From Moritella sp. 24 (GTDB lineage Bacteria > Pseudomonadota > Gammaproteobacteria > Enterobacterales > Moritellaceae): a DNA stretch of 64,000 nt. Positions 45,013-53,663 of this stretch are shown one piece after another. The position numbers and the translations under genes were made by a program. Location of the stretch: positions 2,241,505 through 2,305,504 of the forward strand of contig NZ_CP056123.1 in the NCBI RefSeq assembly GCF_018219155.1, written 5' to 3'. Under the pieces are notes generated by a model. That model searched no databases, was not told where the DNA came from, and saw nothing but the letters and a program-made list of their open reading frames with translations. Numbering within the stretch: position 1 is the stretch's first letter; each line of letters starts with the position of its first letter.

Positions 45013-45320
45013 TTAATACCATCACTGGTAAAAATAATCAAACTCACGTCTTACAAAAGATAATTTATGGTTGTTTTTCGACCCTATTAAAGAAAACATT
45101 ACATTTATAGATTGTTCTTTTTAACAAAATTTATCAGTAGGGGTGGAATCACTCCCCACATCTGCTAAAATCGCCTCAAATCGACAGCAACAATCTCGAA
45201 TCTAGCTAAATTAGTCCAGAGTAACTTGGAAGAGCTTTCAGGGAAATTGAAAGAAACTCTTCCAAGTTACTTAGGTATAAGTTTTATTTAAACGATTAAA
45301 CTCAATAAGGATAGTTAACA
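45013..45320. other. Divergent promoter region yoaA / purC
   Basis: About 310 bases contain no gene. The only strong structure is the long hairpin at 45221-45270. I see no PurR-like operator (consensus ACGCAAACGTTTGCGT). Confidence 0.5.
45221..45270 (+). promoter_or_regulatory. Long leader hairpin upstream of purC
   Basis: The 14-base arms GTAACTTGGAAGAG and CTCTTCCAAGTTAC are exact complements. Inside, CTTTCA/TGAAAG can extend the stem past an AAA bulge. It ends 50 bases before the purC start and lacks a T-run, so it suggests a leader regulatory structure, an operator or a 5' stabiliser. Confidence 0.6.
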
Positions 45321-46424
45321 ATGAGTCTTGCTGATAAAGTATTAGCTGTAAACAATGATTTACCAATTCGTACAGATAAGCCGGTTCATAGCGGTAAGGT
45401 ACGTTCTGTTTACTGGTTAACTGAAGCTGACAGTCGTCGCTTAATCGAAGAAAAAGGCTATGACGTTGCAGCAGATGCACCACTTGCAATTATGGTTATT
45501 AGTGACCGTATTTCAGCATTTGATTGTATCTGGCACGGTGAAGGCGGCATGCGTGGTGTACCTGGGAAAGGTGCTGCGTTAAACGCGATTTCAAACCATT
45601 GGTTTAAATCTTTCCGTGAAAACGGTTTAGCGGACAGCCATATCCTTGATATCCCTCACCCATTCATTTGGATCGTACAAAAAGCGAAACCGGTAATGAT
45701 TGAAGCGATTTGTCGCCAATACATCACGGGTTCAATGTGGCGCGCTTACAGTCAAGGCGAACGTAACTTCTGTGGTATCGAACTACCAGAAGGCCTAACT
45801 AAAGATCAAAAATTACCTGAACTGCTAATCACACCGTCTACTAAAGGTATTTTAGAAGGCATTCCAGGTGTTCCCGCTGTTGATGATGTAAACATTACTC
45901 GCGAAAACATTTCTGATAACTATGAAGCGTTTAACTTCAAGTCACTTGACGATATCACTTACTACGAAAAACTGTTAAAAGAAGGTTTTGATGTAATTAG
46001 TGATGCGCTAGCAGGTGTAGATCAGATGTTTGTTGATACTAAATTCGAGTTTGGTTATGTAACAGACAGCAAAGGTCAAGATAAGCTTATCTATATGGAT
46101 GAAGTCGGCACACCTGATTCATCTCGTATTTGGGATGGTCCAGCGTTCCGTGAAGGCAGTGTTGTTGAGAATTCTAAAGAAGGGTTCCGCCAGCTATTGC
46201 TTAACTACTTCCCAGAACCAGACATTCTACTCAATAAAAACAGAATGGATGAGCGTTTAGCATTGGCTGAACACAACGCGCTACCAACTTCTGTATTAAT
46301 GTCTATTTCAGAAACATACTTGAATATTGCTGAAAAGATCACAGGTAAAAAGATTGTTTTATCTGAGAACCCTAAAGCTGAAATCATTGATATTTTACGT
46401 AACGATTATAATCTTATCGACTAA
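45321..46424 (+). CDS. purC: Phosphoribosylaminoimidazole-succinocarboxamide synthase
   Basis: It catalyses the SAICAR step of purine synthesis, joining CAIR and aspartate with ATP. The gene encodes the long 367-residue form found in Vibrio and Shewanella rather than the ~240-residue E. coli form. It contains [11 protein letters not shown] (~28-38), [13 protein letters not shown] (~58), [14 protein letters not shown] (~132), DTKFEFGYV (~234) and [12 protein letters not shown] (~252). AAGGATAG lies before the ATG. It is monocistronic, with a leader hairpin and a good terminator. Confidence 0.95.
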   Translation: MSLADKVLAVNNDLPIRTDKPVHSGKVRSVYWLTEADSRRLIEEKGYDVAADAPLAIMVISDRISAFDCIWHGEGGMRGVPGKGAALNAISNHWFKSFRENGLADSHILDIPHPFIWIVQKAKPVMIEAICRQYITGSMWRAYSQGERNFCGIELPEGLTKDQKLPELLITPSTKGILEGIPGVPAVDDVNITRENISDNYEAFNFKSLDDITYYEKLLKEGFDVISDALAGVDQMFVDTKFEFGYVTDSKGQDKLIYMDEVGTPDSSRIWDGPAFREGSVVENSKEGFRQLLLNYFPEPDILLNKNRMDERLALAEHNALPTSVLMSISETYLNIAEKITGKKIVLSENPKAEIIDILRNDYNLID

Positions 46425-46469
46425 TATTACCGCATAGAAAAATGCACTAATATTAAACGTAAAAGCATG

Positions 46470-46505
46470 TTAAAGCCGTTCACTCAAAGTGCGCGGCTTT
46501 TTTAT
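46470..46505 (+). terminator. Terminator of purC
   Basis: The stem AAAGCCG/CGGCTTT with inner CACT/AGTG pairing is followed by TTTTTT. Confidence 0.85.
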
Positions 46506-46746
46506 TACCTTTCTTTCATCATTACTCAATGATCCCTCTCCCTAGTATCGAACTTTCAAGCATTAAACTTTCGAATCTGTATTTCATTATCTATTAAATA
46601 TGATCCACATCTAATATTAGAGTTATTACTCTTAAATCAATAAATACCCACTAGTAGGTACCCAGTGATAAGCGTAGAATAATACCAACTAATTTAATTA
46701 TTGTTGGGTAAATGCTTCTGCTTAACCCACGCGACATATAGGTGAG
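46506..46746. other. hypB promoter region
   Basis: About 240 AT-rich bases precede hypB. No perfect FNR box and no sigma-54 promoter with correct spacing were found on reading it. Only short imperfect symmetries are seen. Confidence 0.4.
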
Positions 46747-46749
46747 ATG

Positions 46750-47418
46750 ATGGATAATTTTAAAATTATAGAAATAAAAGAAGGTATATTTGCTAACAAT
46801 GCTAAACAAGCTGATGCATTAAGAATTGAATTAAAACAGAAAAAAAACTTATTAATCAATTTGATGTCATCACCAGGCGCAGGTAAAACGACAACTCTCG
46901 TTGCGACGATTAACAAATTGAAAGATGAAATGAACATTGGTGTGATGGAAGCTGATATTGATTCCGATGTTGATGCGAAGACGATAGCAAAAACCGGTGC
47001 GAAAGTTATCCAGCTACACACAGGGGGGATGTGCCACCTCGATGCAGACATGACAATGCAAGGGCTACAAGGACTTGATGCAGAAGGTCTTGATTTAACG
47101 ATTTTAGAAAATGTCGGTAATTTAGTCTGCCCAGCAGAATTTGATACGGGTGCAGCTAGAAACGTTATGATTCTTAGTGTGCCTGAAGGTGACGATAAAC
47201 CACTTAAATATCCACTCATGTTTTCTATCTGCGACGTACTCCTTATTAATAAAATAGATGCGATGGGTTTCTTTGATTTTGACTTAGAAGCGGCGATAGA
47301 ACGTGTGAAAAAATTGAATCCAAATATTAAAGTATTCCCAATCTCAGCTAAAACAGGCGACGGTATTGAAGACTGGACTAGCTGGCTACGCAATGAAGTA
47401 AGCGATTGGAAAAAATAA
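46750..47418 (+). CDS. hypB: Hydrogenase nickel-incorporation GTPase HypB
   Basis: HypB hydrolyses GTP while delivering nickel, with HypA, to nickel enzymes, normally [NiFe]-hydrogenases. Walker A is SSPGAGKTT (~41-49), the metal site GGMCHLDADM holds the conserved Cys and His (~96), and NKID is the guanine-specificity motif. It lacks the N-terminal CxxCGC metal motif and His-rich stretch of some HypB proteins. Two ATGs are adjacent; I take the second because of spacing from AGGTGAG. It is followed after 35 bases by a large flavoprotein gene. Confidence 0.94.
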   Translation: MDNFKIIEIKEGIFANNAKQADALRIELKQKKNLLINLMSSPGAGKTTTLVATINKLKDEMNIGVMEADIDSDVDAKTIAKTGAKVIQLHTGGMCHLDADMTMQGLQGLDAEGLDLTILENVGNLVCPAEFDTGAARNVMILSVPEGDDKPLKYPLMFSICDVLLINKIDAMGFFDFDLEAAIERVKKLNPNIKVFPISAKTGDGIEDWTSWLRNEVSDWKK

Positions 47419-47453
47419 AATAATAATAATATTTTAGCTTTGGAGACAATGTG

Positions 47454-50138
47454 ATGGGAAAAGACAAAGTTTTAGATCTTGCCAACAAGATCAGTCGCGT
47501 TAAACGTGGTTCAAGAGCAGGTATTACGTTTGACGATCCTGAATATAAAATTTATAGCCCTTGGATGTCTGAAGATGTAGCAGAAGTAACTCTTTGCTTA
47601 AAATTACGTGAAAAAATGAGTGCGGCTGAAGTTGCGTCAATTTGTGGTAAACCAGAAGAAGAAGTTACTCAACTGCTATGGGAATCAGCGGTGGGTGGTG
47701 CTGCATTTGTAAATAATATTGATGGCGTGGACATGTACTGGGTTGATATCTGGGTGCCGGGCCACATGGAAATGGTTGTTAACAACAAAGAACTTATCCA
47801 AAAATACCCTGAACTCGGTGAAGCTTTTGACGCGTTTGGCAAGAAAAAAGGTCCTTTAGCGGCGGGAAATATCCCCGTAGGTTCAGGCCCAATGCGTGTA
47901 ATCCCAATCGAAACCTCAATTGACGGTGAGACCAGAAACGCGTCTTACGAAGAAGTGTCTAAATACTTGAACGACAATGACGTATTCTCACTTTCTGATT
48001 GTGCATGCCGTACGTCTAGAGAAGCAATGAACGAAGGCTGTGGTCACCTTAAAGAAGATATCTGTATTCAGATGGGTCATGCTGCGGAATATTACATCCG
48101 TACAGGTCGCGGGCGTGAAATCTCTCGTGATGATGCAATCGAAGTTATAAAAAAAGCTGAAGACAATGGCTTGATGCACAGCATTCCCAATTTAGATGGC
48201 TCGGGTAAAACACATGCCATCTGTAACTGTTGTGGTTGCGGTTGTTTTGCAATGAGACTTGCCGAGCAGTGGCAAAATCCAGATATGGTTCGCTCTAACT
48301 ATACGGTGAAAATTGATAAAGACAAATGTGTGGCTTGTGGTGAGTGTGTTGAAGTCTGCCCAACAAATGCAGTCAAACTTGGCCAAAAACTATGTTCACT
48401 CAACCCTACTCCAGAAAAAGAACGAGAGCTACCACACAACACCGAATGGGGTGAAGATAAATTCAATCCCGATTACCGCGAAAATAAGCAAATGGTCGAG
48501 GAAGGCGGCACAGCACCATGTAAAGCAGGCTGTCCAGCGCACATTGGTGTTCAAGGCTATATAAAACTCGCGTCACAGGGCCAATACACCGAAGCGCTAA
48601 AATTAATTAAGATGGAAAACCCATTTCCCGCGGTCTGTGGGCGAATTTGTCCTAAATTCTGCGAAGACGATTGTACACGTTGTGATATTGATGGTGCCGT
48701 TGCTGTTGATGATATTAAGAAATTTATCGCACAACAGGACATGGATGCAGAAGTCCGCTATATCCCTGAAAGTAAAAATGATTACGATAAAAAAATTGCG
48801 GTTATCGGTGGCGGTCCAGCAGGACTATCTTGTGCCTATTACCTCGCAATTGAAGGCTACAAGGTCACCGTATTTGAAAAACAGCCTGCATTAGGTGGCA
48901 TGTTAACACTGGGCATCCCCTCTTACCGTTTAGAAAAAGACGTGATCAATGCCGAAATTGATGTGCTAAAAGAAATGGGGGTTGAGTTTAAAACTGGCGT
49001 AGAGATAGGTAAAGACATCTCACTTGCTGACTTAAGAAAGCAAGACTACAAAGCATTCTACATTGCCATAGGCGCCCAAGCAGGTCGCTCACTTGGTCTT
49101 GACGGCGAAAATGCACAAGGCGTTGTGACAGGCGTTGAATTCTTACGCCACGTTAACTTAGGTGAAAGTACAGACGTCAAAGGGAATGTGATTGTCATTG
49201 GTGGCGGTAATGTTGCGATCGATGTTGCCAGAACTGCAACTCGTGTAGGCGCAACACAAGTAGATATGTTCTGCCTTGAAAGCCGTGAAAACATGCCAGC
49301 TCACGCTGAAGAAGTACAAGAAGCCTTAGATGAAGACATTAACGTTAACAACGCTTGGGGGCCGAAACGTATTGTAACGCTAAATAATCGAGTTGTTGGC
49401 GTCGAGTTCAGAAAATGTATTTCTGTTTTAGACGAAAATGGTCGATTTAATCCACGCTATGACGAAAACAACACGAAAATAGTTAATGCTGACCACGTAC
49501 TGCTTTCAGTCGGCCAAGCGATGGATTGGGGTAACATTCTTGAAAACAGTAATATCGCATTAAACCCGAATCAAACAATTCCCGCAGATGCGACGACTTA
49601 CCAAACTGACGAACCCGATGTTTTTGCTGGCGGTGATGTAGTGACAGGTCCCCGCTTTGCAATTGATGCGATTGCACATGGTAAAGAGGGTGCGATCTCC
49701 ATTCATCGTTACGTTCAAAACGGTCAAAGTCTAGTACTCGGTCGCATTAGACGTGATTATCGTGCGTTTGATAAAACAAACCTTAATTTAGATGGATTTG
49801 ATGCATCGCCAAGACAGAACGTAGCCCATGTGGACGGTCAAAAATCAAAAAATACCTTCCATGATCTACGTGAAACATTCACCGAAGAGCAAGTTAAGTT
49901 AGAAACAGAGCGTTGTCTTGGTTGTGGTTTGGCAGTCGCAGATGAATTTATGTGTGTCGGGTGTGGTGCATGCACAACCAAATGCAGATTTGATGCAATC
50001 TCTCTCGTCAGAACAAATGATGCAGAAGGTGTTGATCTTAAAGATGCGAAGAAAATTATTATCAAACACGCATTAAAACGTAAGGTTCGAGTGGCGATAA
50101 ACAAACCGATCAAAAAAATCAAAGCATTGATTCGTTAG
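47454..50138 (+). CDS. Multi-[4Fe-4S] FAD oxidoreductase, GltD/NfnB-like with extra N-terminal modules (copy 1)
   Basis: This ~894-residue protein is a fusion. Residues ~1-180 are a winged-helix-like N-terminal region with WVPGHMEMVVNN. Residues ~184-265 carry the unusual cysteine sets SDCACR, EGCGH and CNCCGCGC. A ferredoxin site CVACGECVEVCP lies at ~293-304. The GltD-type domain has APCKAGCP and VCGRICPKFCEDDC (~356-408). FAD and NAD(P) sites are GGGPAG (~452) and GGGNVA (~584), with GGDVVTGP near 727. The C-terminus has CLGC and CVGCGACTTKC (~821-844). It should transfer electrons between NAD(P)H and an iron-sulfur partner; the real substrate is unknown. It lies between hypB and hypA and is closely similar to the gene at 50827. 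Confidence 0.85.
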   Translation: MGKDKVLDLANKISRVKRGSRAGITFDDPEYKIYSPWMSEDVAEVTLCLKLREKMSAAEVASICGKPEEEVTQLLWESAVGGAAFVNNIDGVDMYWVDIWVPGHMEMVVNNKELIQKYPELGEAFDAFGKKKGPLAAGNIPVGSGPMRVIPIETSIDGETRNASYEEVSKYLNDNDVFSLSDCACRTSREAMNEGCGHLKEDICIQMGHAAEYYIRTGRGREISRDDAIEVIKKAEDNGLMHSIPNLDGSGKTHAICNCCGCGCFAMRLAEQWQNPDMVRSNYTVKIDKDKCVACGECVEVCPTNAVKLGQKLCSLNPTPEKERELPHNTEWGEDKFNPDYRENKQMVEEGGTAPCKAGCPAHIGVQGYIKLASQGQYTEALKLIKMENPFPAVCGRICPKFCEDDCTRCDIDGAVAVDDIKKFIAQQDMDAEVRYIPESKNDYDKKIAVIGGGPAGLSCAYYLAIEGYKVTVFEKQPALGGMLTLGIPSYRLEKDVINAEIDVLKEMGVEFKTGVEIGKDISLADLRKQDYKAFYIAIGAQAGRSLGLDGENAQGVVTGVEFLRHVNLGESTDVKGNVIVIGGGNVAIDVARTATRVGATQVDMFCLESRENMPAHAEEVQEALDEDINVNNAWGPKRIVTLNNRVVGVEFRKCISVLDENGRFNPRYDENNTKIVNADHVLLSVGQAMDWGNILENSNIALNPNQTIPADATTYQTDEPDVFAGGDVVTGPRFAIDAIAHGKEGAISIHRYVQNGQSLVLGRIRRDYRAFDKTNLNLDGFDASPRQNVAHVDGQKSKNTFHDLRETFTEEQVKLETERCLGCGLAVADEFMCVGCGACTTKCRFDAISLVRTNDAEGVDLKDAKKIIIKHALKRKVRVAINKPIKKIKALIR

Positions 50139-50156
50139 TCTCTATTTCCAATAGAA

Positions 50157-50189
50157 CAAGCGCGGAGGAATAACCCTCCCCCGCGTTTA
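50157..50189 (+). repeat. GC-rich hairpin between flavoprotein copy 1 and hypA
   Basis: The arms GCGCGGAGG and CCTCCCCCGCG pair imperfectly around AATAAC and are followed by TTT. It could be a weak terminator or an attenuator reducing hypA expression. Confidence 0.45.
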
Positions 50190-50212
50190 ACAAACAACCA
50201 CTGGAGGTTATT

Positions 50213-50554
50213 TTGCATGAATTAGGCGTTGTTTTTGAGGTCGTCAAAACAGTTAAAAGGGCAGCGGAAAGTAATGGGGTTACAAAGGTCGATACGATCG
50301 TACTGCAAATTGGTGAGCTTTCATCCATGATCCCAAAATATATCGAAGCTTGCTTCCCTGCTGCCGTCGACGGTACACCGTTTGAAGACACAAAATTGAA
50401 AATCGAGATATTGCCAGCCAAGGGGATTTGTAATGGCTGTAATTATGTTTTTAATATCATTAGACACCACGCTGAATGCCCTAAATGCGAGAGCAAAGAA
50501 TGGGGATTATTAACCGGTAAAGAATTTGCAATCAAAGAGATTATTGCCTGTTAA
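50213..50554 (+). CDS. hypA: Hydrogenase nickel-incorporation protein HypA, TTG start
   Basis: HypA binds nickel through its N-terminal Met-His-Glu and passes it on with HypB. The protein reads MHELGVVFEVV only if the TTG at 50213 is the start, since no ATG precedes the essential His2. GGAGG ends six bases before that TTG, which supports it. The zinc site is CNGC (~73-76) and CPKC (~92-95). It has 113 residues, normal for HypA. It sits between the two flavoprotein paralogues, 74 bases after the first. Confidence 0.94.
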   Translation: MHELGVVFEVVKTVKRAAESNGVTKVDTIVLQIGELSSMIPKYIEACFPAAVDGTPFEDTKLKIEILPAKGICNGCNYVFNIIRHHAECPKCESKEWGLLTGKEFAIKEIIAC

Positions 50555-50603
50555 AAACACCACGGAATTATTCTTTAATTCAGCAACTTAAAACGTTAAA
50601 AGT

Positions 50604-50641
50604 CGGATCTTAATTGTAAGTTTACTTGCAAATATGATCCG
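50604..50641. repeat. Imperfect 17-bp inverted repeat downstream of hypA
   Basis: The arms CGGATCTTAATTGTAAG and CTTGCAAATATGATCCG pair at 14 of 17 positions around TTTA. It may be a hypA terminator without a good T-run, or a regulatory element of the second flavoprotein gene. Confidence 0.5.
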
Positions 50642-50757
50642 TCCCTAATTTTCATCGCTGCGTCTAAAACTAATAATCAGTCTTCAAATACCGAGCATCA
50701 TATTGTAATCCAAATGGAATTGTTCAGCGCTCAAAGACACAGCCTTGACCAGAATAA

Positions 50758-50775
50758 AATCGTAGCTCTACGATT
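50758..50775. promoter_or_regulatory. Operator-like palindrome before flavoprotein copy 2
   Basis: AATCGTAG-CT-CTACGATT is a perfect inverted repeat of 8-base arms, about 52 bases before the start of the second flavoprotein gene. It could bind a dimeric regulator; none is recognised. Confidence 0.45.
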
Positions 50776-50826
50776 CCGTAACGATAATAAAAATAAAATA
50801 AATATTTTAACTTTGGAGTATATGTG

Positions 50827-53520
50827 ATGGTAAAAGAAAAAGTATTAGATCTGGCGAACATGATCAGTAAAACAAAACGCGGAGCAAAGGATGAAGTCAA
50901 GCCTGAACACCCTGAATATTTAGTACTCGAGCCAGTTGTCACCGATGAAATGGCAGAAGTCGCACTCTGCCTTAAATTCCGAGAAGGGATGACTGTAGAA
51001 GAAGTTGCCCCACTATGTGGAAAATCGCCAGAACAAACCAAAGCACTGCTGTGGGAACTCGCTATTGCCGGAGCCACAGTTGTAGGCGAACAAGAAGGTG
51101 TCGATAGATTCTGGTACGAGATCTGGGTACCAGGCCACATGGAGATGATCGTCAACCATAAAGAGAACGCGATTAAATACCCGCAACTCGGTAAAGCATT
51201 TGATGATTTCGGCAGAAAAAGAGCCCCACTAGCCGTCGGTAACTTCCCTGTTGGTACAGGACCGATGCGCACCATTCCTATTGAGTCTTCTATATCGGGT
51301 GAATCGAGACGTGTATCGAATGATGAAATTTCAAAGTATTTAAACGATAACGACCGATTCTCTGTATCAGATTGCTCTTGCCGTACTGCGCGTGAAGCAC
51401 TAAATGAAGGTTGCGGTCACCTTAAGGAAGATATGTGTATTCAATTAGGTCACGCCGCTGAATATTATATCCGAACAGGCCGTGGACGTGAGATTGATCG
51501 TGCTGAAGCATTTGAAATTATTCAAAAAGCAGAAGACAACGGATTAATGCATAACATGCCAAATGTGGATGGTCCGGGACACACACACGCCATTTGTAAC
51601 TGCTGCGGTTGTGGTTGCCTTGCATTAAGAAACGCAAACATGTGGACGAACCATGACTTCGTACGCTCTAATTTTACCGTCAAAGTAGATGAAGATAAAT
51701 GCGTTGCTTGTGGTGAATGTGTCGAAGTTTGCCCGACTAACGCATTAAAACTTGGTCAAAAGTTATGTACCAATACGCCCATTCCAAAAGTTAAACGCGA
51801 CCTTCCATACAACACCGAATGGACTGAAGATAGATGGAATAACGATTACCGCACCAACAGAGAAGTTGTAGTAGATACCGGCTCTGCACCTTGTAAAGCG
51901 GGTTGCCCTTCTCATATCGGTGTTCAAGGTTATATCAAGTTAGCATCTCAAGGTAAATATACTGAAGCGCTAAAACTGATTAAATTAGAAAACCCATTTC
52001 CAGCCGTATGTGGGCGCATTTGTCCAAAATTCTGTGAAGATGATTGTACGCGTTGCGATATAGACGGCGCTGTTGCTGTTGATGACATTAAAAAGTTCAT
52101 TGCCCAACAAGATATGAATGCAGATACTCGTTATGTACCAAAGATTAAAAATGACTATGACAAGAAAATTGCCATCATAGGTGCAGGTCCTGCAGGATTA
52201 TCTTGTGCTTATTACCTCGCAATTCAAGGCTATAAAGTAACTGTGTTTGAAAAACAAAAAGCACTTGGCGGTATGTTAACACTCGGCATCCCTTCTTATC
52301 GATTAGAAAAAGAAGTGATAAATGCAGAGATTGACGTACTAAAAGACATGGGTATTGTATTTAAAACAGGGATTGAAATCGGTAAGGACATTAGCCTTAA
52401 TGAACTTAGAGCACAAGATTTCAAAGCATTTTACATGGCGATTGGCGCACAAGCGGGTCGCTCACTTGGACTTGAAGGTGAAAATGCACAAGGTGTAATG
52501 TCTGGCGTCGAATTTTTACGTAAGGTAAACCTTGGTGAAAATGCACCGCTGACAGGTAAGGTAATTGTCATTGGTGGTGGTAATGTCGCAATTGACGTAG
52601 CAAGAACAGCTACACGTGCTGGTGCAACGCAAGTTGATATGTTCTGCCTCGAAGATAGAAACAGCATGCCTGCACACGGAGATGAAGTTGACGAAGCGTT
52701 AGAAGAAGATATCAATATCAACAATGCTTGGGGGCCAACTCGCGTCGTTGTTGCAAACAATCGTGTCATCGGCGTTGAATTCAGAAAATGTATAACCGTG
52801 TTAGATAAAAATGGTCGATTCAATCCAATCTATGACGAGAATAATACTCAAATAGTAACTGCAGACCATGTATTACTTTCAGTGGGTCAAGCGATTGATT
52901 GGGGAAATATCCTGACAGACAGCAAAGTTGAATTGAACCCGAACCAAACTATCCAAGCCGATGCAGATACGTACCAAACAGGTGAACCTGATATTTTTAC
53001 TGGTGGCGACGCCCTAACTGGTCCTCGTTTTGCTATCGATGCGATTGCACAAGGTAAAGAAGGTTCTATCTCTATTCACCGCTTTGTTCAACGAGGTCAA
53101 AGCTTAGTACTCGGTCGTTTAAAACGTGATTATCGTGCATTTGATAAAGCAAATGTGGATCTGAGTGGCTTTGATAATACACCACGACAAAAAACAACGC
53201 ATGTCGATGGTCGAAAATCAAAAACAACCTTCAAAGATCTACGTGAAACATTCACAGAAGAACAAGTTAAGATAGAATCGGAACGTTGCTTAGGCTGCGG
53301 CGTGGTCATTGCTGATGAATATACGTGTATTGGCTGTGGTGCTTGTACAACGAAGTGTAAGTTTGATGCGATATCGTTAACGCGAACGTATGATGCTGAC
53401 GCGGTTGAGTTTAAAGATTTAAAATCAACAGTCATCAAACATGCGTTGAAACGTAAAGTACGTGTGGCCGTAAATAAACCATTCAAGAAAATTAAATCTA
53501 TTTTTGAGACACATAAATAA
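50827..53520 (+). CDS. Multi-[4Fe-4S] FAD oxidoreductase, GltD/NfnB-like (copy 2)
   Basis: This ~897-residue protein is a full-length paralogue of copy 1 with the same module order. It keeps SDCSCR, EGCGH, CNCCGCGC, CVACGECVEVCP, the GltD-type APCKAGCP and VCGRICPKFCEDDC, GAGPAG, GGGNVA, and the C-terminal CLGC and CIGCGACTTKC. The central GltD-like part is nearly identical to copy 1; the N-terminal 120 residues and the inter-module linker differ more. The start follows TTTGGAG in a leader almost the same as that of copy 1, so the promoter-proximal part was duplicated too. Function is unknown. It is the last gene before a terminator. Confidence 0.85.
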   Translation: MVKEKVLDLANMISKTKRGAKDEVKPEHPEYLVLEPVVTDEMAEVALCLKFREGMTVEEVAPLCGKSPEQTKALLWELAIAGATVVGEQEGVDRFWYEIWVPGHMEMIVNHKENAIKYPQLGKAFDDFGRKRAPLAVGNFPVGTGPMRTIPIESSISGESRRVSNDEISKYLNDNDRFSVSDCSCRTAREALNEGCGHLKEDMCIQLGHAAEYYIRTGRGREIDRAEAFEIIQKAEDNGLMHNMPNVDGPGHTHAICNCCGCGCLALRNANMWTNHDFVRSNFTVKVDEDKCVACGECVEVCPTNALKLGQKLCTNTPIPKVKRDLPYNTEWTEDRWNNDYRTNREVVVDTGSAPCKAGCPSHIGVQGYIKLASQGKYTEALKLIKLENPFPAVCGRICPKFCEDDCTRCDIDGAVAVDDIKKFIAQQDMNADTRYVPKIKNDYDKKIAIIGAGPAGLSCAYYLAIQGYKVTVFEKQKALGGMLTLGIPSYRLEKEVINAEIDVLKDMGIVFKTGIEIGKDISLNELRAQDFKAFYMAIGAQAGRSLGLEGENAQGVMSGVEFLRKVNLGENAPLTGKVIVIGGGNVAIDVARTATRAGATQVDMFCLEDRNSMPAHGDEVDEALEEDININNAWGPTRVVVANNRVIGVEFRKCITVLDKNGRFNPIYDENNTQIVTADHVLLSVGQAIDWGNILTDSKVELNPNQTIQADADTYQTGEPDIFTGGDALTGPRFAIDAIAQGKEGSISIHRFVQRGQSLVLGRLKRDYRAFDKANVDLSGFDNTPRQKTTHVDGRKSKTTFKDLRETFTEEQVKIESERCLGCGVVIADEYTCIGCGACTTKCKFDAISLTRTYDADAVEFKDLKSTVIKHALKRKVRVAVNKPFKKIKSIFETHK

Positions 53521-53552
53521 TCTTTAGGTTAAATAAGAAAATCTAGCCTATA

Positions 53553-53587
53553 AAAAAGGGTGACTAGCTCAAGCTAACCACCCTTTT
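53553..53587. terminator. Terminator after flavoprotein copy 2
   Basis: The stem AAAAGGGTGACTAGCT/AGCTAACCACCCTTTT has two mismatches and a 2-base loop, with A- and T-runs at the ends. It lies between convergent genes. Confidence 0.75.
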
Positions 53588-53663
53588 CTCTTCTAAACAT
53601 TACTTTATAGCGTATGTCGCGTCTTTATTAGCCCACTAAACGCAGCAATGTTAGATGTAACAA

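Noticed and set aside
45181-45320. Purine riboswitch or PurR operator before purC
   Set aside because: The structure is a single long hairpin without the three-way-junction core of a purine riboswitch, and no ACGCAAACGTTTGCGT-like sequence is present.
46425-46746. Sigma-54 or FNR promoter before hypB
   Set aside because: GG and GC dinucleotides in TTGGGTAAATGCTTCTGC are not at -24/-12 spacing, and the TTACT...ATCAA near 46624 has a five-base spacer and a poor left half.
46722-47393. 223-codon open frame on the minus strand over hypB
   Set aside because: It mirrors hypB almost exactly, has no ribosome binding site, and its product is low in complexity and unlike any family. HypB motifs on the plus strand are decisive.
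52431-52823. 130-codon minus-strand frame in flavoprotein copy 2, with a relative in copy 1 (49058-49294)
   Set aside because: The same antisense frame appears in both copies only because the coding sequences are paralogous; there is no start signal.
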